From Deltaproteobacteria bacterium (GTDB lineage: Bacteria > Desulfobacterota > DSM-4660 > Desulfatiglandales > HGW-15), in contig CP070840.1 of assembly GCA_020342025.1 (NCBI GenBank), forward strand, positions 4,117,696-4,156,704: 39,009 nt of DNA. The letters are read 5' to 3'. The translations under genes and the position numbers were made by a program. The notes under the pieces are model-generated. The model was not told the origin of the DNA. It made no database searches and worked only from the letters and a program-made list of their open reading frames with translations. This document shows, in pieces, positions 33,539-39,009 of this stretch (the first letter of the stretch is position 1; the number at the start of each line of letters is the position of its first letter).

Positions 33539-35638
33539 ATGATGGCTGGTTTATTGGTTTTAGGTGGTATCGGGTTTCTAGCAGCACTGTTACTGGGTTA
33601 TGCATCCCGGGTCTTTTACGTGAAAGAAGATCCGTTGGTCACTGAAGTTGAAGATGCCCTCCCGGGTGCAAATTGTGGTGGTTGCGGGTACGCAGGGTGC
33701 CATGCGGCCGCTATGGCTATCGCTCGCGGCAAAGCACTCCCAAACATATGTGTTGGCGGCAGCCCTGAAGTGGGGGAAAACGTAGCAAATATCATGGGCT
33801 TGAAAGTCGTTGCTAAAGAGCCTGAACTGGCAAGCAGAGATTGTTGCGGGGGTGCCCGAGCGCTTGAGAAATACCACTATGATGGCATTCAGGATTGCAG
33901 GGCAGCCAACATGTTGTTTGGGGGCACCAAACTATGCCAGCACGGATGTCTGGGGTTTGGGACCTGCGTGGCCAATTGCCCTTTTGGGGCCATTGAGATG
34001 GGGCCAAACCGGCTGCCGGTTTTTTTACCCGATCTGTGTCGAGGTTGCGGCACTTGTGTGCGTGTCTGCCCAAGGGGCATTATTTCTCTGATTTCCTCCA
34101 CCGCAAAAATTCTTCACTTCAACCAGTTTTCAGAGTGTCTCGCGCCATGTCGACAGAAGTGTCCTGCGCAGATCAATATCCCCACATATATCGAGCATAT
34201 CCGAGAAGGGCGATTTAAGGAGGCCCTCCTGACGATTAAGGAACGGAACCCGTTCCCACTCTCATGCGGCCGCGTTTGCCCGCATCCATGCGAAGAAGTG
34301 TGCCGCCGAGGCGTTGAGGATGAGCCAGTGGCCATCAATCACCTCAAGCGTTATGTGGCGGATTGGGAGAAGAATCGGTACCTTCATCTGCCTGTTTCAG
34401 TGGCCGCCCCCACAGGGCACAAGGTGGCCGTCATCGGTGGGGGACCGGCGGGCCTTTCTTGCGCATATTTCCTGCGAAGATTGGGTCATAAGGTAAACAT
34501 TTATGAACAAATGCCGAAGCTAGGGGGTATGCTTCGATATGGTATTCCAGAATACCGACTGCCCAAGAAGATCCTGGACTGGGATATTGAAGGAATCATT
34601 AATTTGGGTATCGAGGTGAGAACGGGTGTCACGTTCGGCGAAGATTTCGATCTTGAGTTTCTGCGTGCTGCAGGCTTTGATGCCGTTTTTTTGGGCATTG
34701 GTGCCTGGTGTGGCCGTAAAATAGGGATAGAGGGGGAAGATCTTCAGGGCGTTTGGGACGGTATCGACTTTCTCTGCCGATTCCATCTTGATGACATGCC
34801 CAGAGTTGGTCGCCATGTGGTCGTGTTAGGAGGAGGAAATACGGCTATTGATGCGGCCAGATCGGCTCTGCGCCTCGGGTGCAGAAAAGCGACCTTGATG
34901 TACCGCCGTTCCAGGGATGAGATGCCGGCTAACGATATGGAGGTTCAGTCAGCCATAGAAGAAGGCGTCGAAATGCATTTCCTCGCGGCACCCTCACGCA
35001 TTCTCGGTAGAGACGGGAAAGTTACCCAGATCGAATATATCGAGATGCGGCTCACTGATCCGGATTCAAGCGGCCGGCGGCGACCGGTACCCATCCCTGG
35101 TTCAGAAACGCTCATGGATGCCGATACGATTATTGCCGCCATCGGCCAGTTCTCCGACCGGGGTTTCATCCGTGAGGGAAAGCTGATCAGCCATTTAAGA
35201 GTCACCAAATGGGATACCATCGACGCCGATGAAGAGACTCTCCAGACCGAAATACCCTATGTTTTCACCGGCGGTGACTCCTTTACAGGGCCTTCCATTG
35301 CAGTCGAAGCCATAGGCGCGGGTCGCTATGCAGCTCGGTCCATTCACTACCTCCTGACCGAGGGTAAAATTCCGCCCATCGAGGAGAAACAGACTGAGCT
35401 CATCAAGGAAACCCTCTTTGAATATGTTGAAGGCCTACAAGAAGTGCCACGGGTTCAGCCTCGTGAACTGAAGATTGACACAAGGATCATGCATTTTGAG
35501 GAAGTGGAACACACCCTCTCTCAGCATGAGGCACGAAGAGAAGCCTCTCGCTGTTTGCGTTGCGGACTGATATGCTATAATCGTGATATCGTAGAGGCGA
35601 TGGGAAGAGAACTGGAAGCCCTTTCTGGGAAAGGGTAA
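33539..35638 (+). CDS. rnfB: RnfB fused to a GltD-type NAD(P)H:acceptor oxidoreductase
   Basis: 699 residues, over twice the usual RnfB. Residues 1-25 form the membrane helix; NCGGCGYAGCHAAAMAIARG begins the RnfB iron-sulfur domain; CLGFGTCVANCPFG and CRGCGTCVRVCPRG are the two ferredoxin motifs. A complete GltD/NfnB-like module begins near residue 200: CLAPCRQKCPAQINIP and CGRVCPHPCEEVC (N-terminal clusters), VAVIGGGPAGLSCAYFLRRL (FAD), VVVLGGGNTAIDAARSALRL with YRRSRDEMPA (NADPH-type site), and a second FAD motif GGDSFTGPSIAVEA. A short Cys motif (CLRCGLICYN) ends it. The fusion implies direct electron exchange between pyridine nucleotide and RnfB. Confidence 0.93.
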   Translation: MMAGLLVLGGIGFLAALLLGYASRVFYVKEDPLVTEVEDALPGANCGGCGYAGCHAAAMAIARGKALPNICVGGSPEVGENVANIMGLKVVAKEPELASRDCCGGARALEKYHYDGIQDCRAANMLFGGTKLCQHGCLGFGTCVANCPFGAIEMGPNRLPVFLPDLCRGCGTCVRVCPRGIISLISSTAKILHFNQFSECLAPCRQKCPAQINIPTYIEHIREGRFKEALLTIKERNPFPLSCGRVCPHPCEEVCRRGVEDEPVAINHLKRYVADWEKNRYLHLPVSVAAPTGHKVAVIGGGPAGLSCAYFLRRLGHKVNIYEQMPKLGGMLRYGIPEYRLPKKILDWDIEGIINLGIEVRTGVTFGEDFDLEFLRAAGFDAVFLGIGAWCGRKIGIEGEDLQGVWDGIDFLCRFHLDDMPRVGRHVVVLGGGNTAIDAARSALRLGCRKATLMYRRSRDEMPANDMEVQSAIEEGVEMHFLAAPSRILGRDGKVTQIEYIEMRLTDPDSSGRRRPVPIPGSETLMDADTIIAAIGQFSDRGFIREGKLISHLRVTKWDTIDADEETLQTEIPYVFTGGDSFTGPSIAVEAIGAGRYAARSIHYLLTEGKIPPIEEKQTELIKETLFEYVEGLQEVPRVQPRELKIDTRIMHFEEVEHTLSQHEARREASRCLRCGLICYNRDIVEAMGRELEALSGKG

Positions 35639-35675
35639 ACGGAATCAGTGGCGAGAGCCTGAAGGGAGGAGAAGT

Positions 35676-36143
35676 GTGGAGAGAAATGAAAGACCAAAAG
35701 ACCGTACCTACTTGGAAAAAACCAGGTATAACGTACGCGTCCGCTTAAAGAGGCGTAGATTTCTCCATGCCTATTGCCCGAAATGCACAGGCTACCTGAT
35801 TAAGGATAACAACGTCCAGCTTGTGGCGGAGACCGAAGAAGGCGGGAAAGAGATTTTGGACCTGATTCTGTATCTTAATATCTATGAAGCCGCAAATAAG
35901 CACGAGATTGTCAGGCGTCCGAGGGCCGAGCTCAAAGACGTAGAATGTCCCATTTGCAATCAAAGCCTCGTTCATCCGGAAGTTCTCTGCGGGGTGTGTG
36001 GATCTCGTCCCGCTGAATTGTCGGTGGCAGCGGTGCATATCCAGGTCCCTTTTTTGTTTTGCCTGAAACAAGGATGTCATTGGCACGCGATAACGCCGGA
36101 GGATGAACTCCTCCTGATAAAGGACAGTTCCCGCGAATGGTAA
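35676..36143 (+). CDS. Zinc-ribbon protein at the end of the rnf operon
   Basis: 155 residues, cytoplasmic, very basic at the N-terminus (KTRYNVRVRLKRRRF). Cys pairs CPKC, CPIC and CGVC plus a last CLKQGCHWH suggest two zinc ribbons or a rubredoxin-like metal site. It starts at the GTG at 35676 with GGAGGAG upstream, 37 bp after rnfB, so it is probably co-transcribed. Family unknown; assembly or regulation of the complex is a guess from position. Confidence 0.75.
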   Translation: MERNERPKDRTYLEKTRYNVRVRLKRRRFLHAYCPKCTGYLIKDNNVQLVAETEEGGKEILDLILYLNIYEAANKHEIVRRPRAELKDVECPICNQSLVHPEVLCGVCGSRPAELSVAAVHIQVPFLFCLKQGCHWHAITPEDELLLIKDSSREW

Positions 36144-36330
36144 GGTCCCGCCAATCAGTCTTTTTAGGTAAAATGGAGGTAGGGATATTAGAGAAAAAAG
36201 TGGTATCAAAGAACGTGAAAACTTCAGGTCCCTGTGGGATTCCTTATCTTGGGAATCGAGTGGGTGAACCCCTATAGGCATAAATAGGTCAGAGGGTTTC
36301 CTTGCCAAAGGGCGCGGCAACGTCGTCCTG

Positions 36331-36356
36331 TTTACAGTTTGTAAAGATATTCGACA
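36331..36356 (+). promoter_or_regulatory. Enhancer-like palindrome upstream of tandem Usp 2
   Basis: TTTACA-GTT-TGTAAA at 36331-36345, then 6 nt, then CGACA at 36352-36356. The centre at 36338 is 119 bp from the promoter GG at 36457. The IHF-like core is weaker here (GAA-N4-TTA at 36419). Confidence 0.85.
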
Positions 36357-36455
36357 GAGGCCGTCCATCTCGCCATATCAATCCCTCCTGTACATACCCA
36401 TAATCCCCCAATATTTCCGAAAAGTTAAAGCACATCATGAATTCGCTTCACCATT

Positions 36456-36471
36456 GGCATGTTAGTTGCTC
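36456..36471 (+). promoter_or_regulatory. Sigma-54 promoter for the Usp 2 - HydB/HydG-like operon
   Basis: TGGCATGTTAGTTGCT with 10 nt between GG and GC. The transcript would start near 36482, which rules out the TTG at 36466 as a start codon. Confidence 0.87.
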
Positions 36472-36537
36472 ATAAAAAGTTTGGGAGCCTCGATGGTTTT
36501 TCAAATCGGGGAGGAACATGGGAAGGCAGATGTGGTG

Positions 36538-37440
36538 ATGACCCAAAAAATCAAAAACAGGGGTTTGTTGCTGGCTGTTGACGTATCTGATCACGCCTTA
36601 GAGGCGGTCAGATATGTAAGTAAAACCGGCCCCTTTCAGGACAAGGAAGTGGTCGTTTTTACCGTCCACGGTAAAATACCTGAATACTATTGGGATTTAG
36701 AAAAGGACCCTCCGCTCGGGTGGAGAATCAAAAACGTCAGGGCGTGGGAAAGGGAATATGAAAAAAGGACGCATGAATACATGGACCGGGCGAGGAAAAT
36801 CCTTTGGAGGGCCGGATTTCCGAAAGACGCCGTGAAGATCAAAATACATAAAAGAGAAAAGGGCCTTGCCCGGGATATTATCAAGGAGGCCCAAAGCGGA
36901 TACAGTTGCGTTGTCGTGGGAAGAAAAGGGATGAGCGAAGTAAAGGGTCTGGTCCTCGGAAGTGTGACGGCAAAGCTTCTTGAGAAAATTACCTTTATTC
37001 CACTCATCGTGGTTGGGAGGACCCCCCATCCGGGGACCGTCCTCTTGGCGATGGATGGCTCAGAGGGCGCGATGCGGGCTGTAGATTTCGTGGGAAAGAT
37101 GCTGGGAGGTTTCGATTTTGAGGTGGGCTTAATTCATGTCATTAGGGGGGATAAGAAAGCGTACATACAAGAAATTGAAAAGCAGATGAGCAGAGTCTTT
37201 AATGAAGCTAGCGGTCGCTTACTAAGTTCGCGATTCGAATTGAACCAGATCAGCACAAAAATGATTACAGGTGTGCATAGCCGTGCAGAAACCATCGTCG
37301 AAGAAGCCGGCAAAGGAGGATACGGAACTATTGTGGTTGGAAGAAGAGGACTGTCCAAGGTAAAGGAATTTCTCATTGGAGGGGTCAGCAACAAGGTGAT
37401 TCAACTGGCCAAGAAGCAGGCTGTCTGGGTCGTCAGCTAA
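36538..37440 (+). CDS. Tandem universal stress protein (two Usp domains), copy 2
   Basis: 300 residues, clearly paralogous to the protein at 26822 (shared KIPEYYWDL, ARKILWRAGFPK, VGLIHVIRG). Domain 1 retains the ATP signature (GRKGMSEVKGLVLGS); domain 2 has GRRGLSKVKEFLIGGVSNK without the Ser/Thr after the last Gly. I set the start at the ATG at 36538 by alignment with the paralogue; an in-frame ATG at 36493 would leave a leader of only about 11 nt. Two HydB/HydG-like genes follow from 37 bp downstream. Confidence 0.9.
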   Translation: MTQKIKNRGLLLAVDVSDHALEAVRYVSKTGPFQDKEVVVFTVHGKIPEYYWDLEKDPPLGWRIKNVRAWEREYEKRTHEYMDRARKILWRAGFPKDAVKIKIHKREKGLARDIIKEAQSGYSCVVVGRKGMSEVKGLVLGSVTAKLLEKITFIPLIVVGRTPHPGTVLLAMDGSEGAMRAVDFVGKMLGGFDFEVGLIHVIRGDKKAYIQEIEKQMSRVFNEASGRLLSSRFELNQISTKMITGVHSRAETIVEEAGKGGYGTIVVGRRGLSKVKEFLIGGVSNKVIQLAKKQAVWVVS

Positions 37441-37477
37441 AAGGGGCACATATGGAATCCCATACGGAGGGAGAGCT

Positions 37478-38524
37478 ATGGAGTTACAAGTCATCCACAA
37501 GTCCGATCTCAGTCGGTTCGTTGAAAATCTTCTCACAAAGCATCAGGTGGAGGGAGTCAAAAAGAAGGAGGGCTCATTTTATTATGGGTCCATTGAATCG
37601 CCTGAAGAGCTTTTCCTGGATTTCGATTGTACTCTAATCCCTCCAAAAAAATATTTCTTGCCCCCAAGAGAGACCCTATTTGAGTTTGCAACAGCCCCAT
37701 CGCTTTGGATCACGCCTGTGATACAGGACAACCCCTTTATCCTTTTCGGCGTCCATCCCTACGATCTAAAGGCCATCAATCAGATGGATCAAATCTTCGC
37801 CAATGGCCTTACAGACCCGCATTATCTAAAGCGAAGAGAGGGCGCTCTTCTCATTTCAGTCGACCCCAAAAGGGTGGCACCACGCTCTTTCTGGGTCGAC
37901 ATGGGGGCGGCTGCCATATCCAACGGCTTTGACCTCATGTTCACAGATATTGGGGAAGTCTTTGTCGTGGAGATCGGCACTGAGAAGGGGGGCAACCTGA
38001 TTAGCCAATACGGGAAGTTTCGCCAAGCCACAAAGGACGAAACCCTGAAGAGGGCAAATGCCCGTTTTCAGCTTACTCAACTGTCCCGGAAATGGGGTCT
38101 GAACTTTCCCAAAAGGGAGATCCCTAAACTGCTAGAGCAGTCTAAGGAGAATCTCATCTGGGAAGAACACGCGAGTAAATGTCTAAGTTGCGGGTCATGC
38201 AACCTGGTCTGCCCCACCTGCTACTGTTTTGATGTCCAGGATGAGATGGAATTGGACCTGGTCCACGGAGAAAGGTTTCGTCGCTGGGATGCTTGTTTAC
38301 TTCAAGACTTTGCCAAAGTGGCCACCGGTGAAAATTTCCGGGAATCCAGAACGGCAAGGTACCGTCATCGTTTCTTCCGAAAGGGGCTTTATCTCTTCAG
38401 GGTGCTCAATGATGTGGCATGCGTGGGGTGTGGGCGATGCTCTGCATCCTGTCTGCCGGACATTGCAGACCCTGTAAACCTGCTTAATAAATTGAAGGAA
38501 GGGGAAAGACAAGGAGGGATCTGA
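37478..38524 (+). CDS. HydB-like 4Fe-4S dicluster electron-transfer subunit
   Basis: 348 residues. The C-terminal part has two cluster motifs, CLSCGSCNLVCPTCYCFD and CVGCGRCSASCLPD, separated by about 80 residues (with RRWDACLLQDFAKVA), as in the beta subunit of sulfhydrogenases, AsrA and FlxB-type proteins. The N-terminal 220 residues are the matching family domain (FGVHPYDLKAINQMD). It passes electrons between the flavin subunit encoded next (start 1 bp after this stop codon) and a catalytic partner outside the window. GGAGGG lies before the ATG. Confidence 0.9.
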   Translation: MELQVIHKSDLSRFVENLLTKHQVEGVKKKEGSFYYGSIESPEELFLDFDCTLIPPKKYFLPPRETLFEFATAPSLWITPVIQDNPFILFGVHPYDLKAINQMDQIFANGLTDPHYLKRREGALLISVDPKRVAPRSFWVDMGAAAISNGFDLMFTDIGEVFVVEIGTEKGGNLISQYGKFRQATKDETLKRANARFQLTQLSRKWGLNFPKREIPKLLEQSKENLIWEEHASKCLSCGSCNLVCPTCYCFDVQDEMELDLVHGERFRRWDACLLQDFAKVATGENFRESRTARYRHRFFRKGLYLFRVLNDVACVGCGRCSASCLPDIADPVNLLNKLKEGERQGGI

Positions 38525-38525
38525 T

Positions 38526-39009
38526 ATGAAGCAGACTCTGCCGGAAGTTTCTCCCTATATACCCATATGGGCAGAAATCTCCCGAATCGAGAATCTCACG
38601 GCGAGTGAAAAGCTCTTTGAAATGTCTCTTTTGAATAAAGAGGCCTTGGGCCACATGCCTGGGCAGTTTGTGGAGTTATCCGTGATAGGCATTGGGGAGT
38701 CCCCCATTTCCGTTTCCTCGGCCCCCCGAGAGGATGCGTCCTTTGAACTCGCTATTCGAAAGGTTGGGAACCTGACTAGCGCCGTTCACCGCCTTAAAGT
38801 AGGAGACAGGGTGGGGATACGTGGCCCTTTCGGAACCCATTTTCCCATAGAAGAGGCCAAAGGAAAAGATCTCCTGATTGTGGCGGGTGGAATAGGCTTA
38901 GTTCCACTAAGATCTTTTATTCATTTTGTATTGAAACACCGAAATGAATATGGCGATGTCATCATCCTATTTGGTGCAAGGAACCCCTCAGAACGACTCT
39001 TTCTCAATG
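38526..39009 (+). CDS. HydG/FlxA-like FAD/NAD(P)-binding subunit (partial, runs off the window)
   Basis: 161 complete codons are visible from the ATG at 38526 (AAGGAGGG upstream). The ferredoxin-reductase fold is clear: SPISVSSAP for flavin contact, VGDRVGIRGPFGTHFPI, then LLIVAGGIGLVPLRSF opening the NAD(P) domain and IILFGARNPSERLF. Such gamma subunits of sulfhydrogenases, or FlxA of Flx-Hdr complexes, oxidise or reduce NAD(P)H and pass electrons to the HydB-like protein. Which catalytic subunit follows (NiFe hydrogenase, Hdr, sulfite reductase) lies beyond the window. Confidence 0.9.
   Translation, partial: MKQTLPEVSPYIPIWAEISRIENLTASEKLFEMSLLNKEALGHMPGQFVELSVIGIGESPISVSSAPREDASFELAIRKVGNLTSAVHRLKVGDRVGIRGPFGTHFPIEEAKGKDLLIVAGGIGLVPLRSFIHFVLKHRNEYGDVIILFGARNPSERLFLN

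Noticed and set aside
36466..36537. TTG start at 36466 (and ATG at 36493) for tandem Usp 2
   Set aside because: The TTG is part of the -12 element. The ATG at 36493 would leave a leader of about 11 nt, and the paralogue aligns with the ATG at 36538.
1..39009. CRISPR arrays, tRNA or rRNA genes, insertion sequences
   Set aside because: No regularly spaced direct repeats, no cloverleaf or ribosomal RNA sequence recognised, and no intact transposase or terminal repeats seen by eye.

Overview
The window looks like chromosome of an anaerobic, respiratory Desulfobacterota (deltaproteobacterial) organism, probably a sulfate reducer or a close syntrophic relative. The clues are a cytochrome-linked Rnf operon, a DsrC-like protein, an HdrD-like membrane iron-sulfur oxidoreductase, a TauE/SafE-type transporter, a succinate dehydrogenase/fumarate reductase, HydB/HydG-like electron-entry subunits and heavy use of sigma-54 control. 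The genus cannot be read from the sequence alone.

Layout. 1-5.6 kb: tail of a membrane protein, a CheY-like regulator, a TSUP anion transporter with a membrane partner, an intrinsic terminator, and a PEP-synthase-like protein lacking the usual C-terminal barrel. 5.7-10.7 kb: an SLC13-type permease on the minus strand, then a sensor kinase and NtrC-type sigma-54 activator pair. 11-17.9 kb: a UspA on the minus strand, divergent from a truncated ACT protein, an AcuB-like CBS-CBS-ACT protein, an unknown protein and sdhACDB. 18-25.5 kb: an HdrD-like oxidoreductase, two more AcuB-like proteins, small conserved proteins, a cytidylate-kinase-like protein and a kinase-receiver hybrid. 25.5-27.7 kb: two small minus-strand genes, including a 49-residue Cys protein, a decayed hydrogenase-maturation protease and a tandem Usp. 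27.9-36.1 kb: a tandem DsrC-like protein, an octahaem cytochrome c, rnfCDGEA, an rnfB fused to a GltD-type NAD(P)H oxidoreductase, and a zinc-ribbon protein. 36.3-39 kb: a second tandem Usp followed by HydB-like and HydG-like subunits; the last runs off the window.

The main discovery is a repeated regulatory cassette. Seven copies of the enhancer-like element TTTACA-N3-TGTAAA-N6-YGACA (five perfect palindromes, two degenerate) occur on both strands. Each points at a -24/-12 sigma-54 promoter (TGGCAY-N5-TTGCT type) whose GG lies 116-119 bp from the palindrome centre. An IHF-like match (WATCAA-N4-TTR type) sits about 79 bp from each centre. An eighth sigma-54 promoter appears to share one element one helical turn further away. 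The cassettes precede Usp proteins, ACT and AcuB-like proteins (directly or in the same run of genes), an HdrD-like oxidoreductase, a STAS-like protein, a cytidylate-kinase-like protein, two small unknown proteins and the HydB/HydG-like genes. I infer one regulon linking adenylate-sensing proteins to electron-transfer enzymes; the NtrC-type activator encoded at 9.2 kb is the obvious candidate regulator.

The second discovery is a rewired Rnf complex. RnfC has lost the NADH/FMN-type glycine-rich motif, RnfD appears to lack the flavin-accepting Thr, RnfB carries a fused pyridine-nucleotide oxidoreductase, and an octahaem cytochrome gene lies directly upstream. This suggests that pyridine nucleotide enters or leaves through RnfB, and that RnfC or the cytochrome side handles a different partner.
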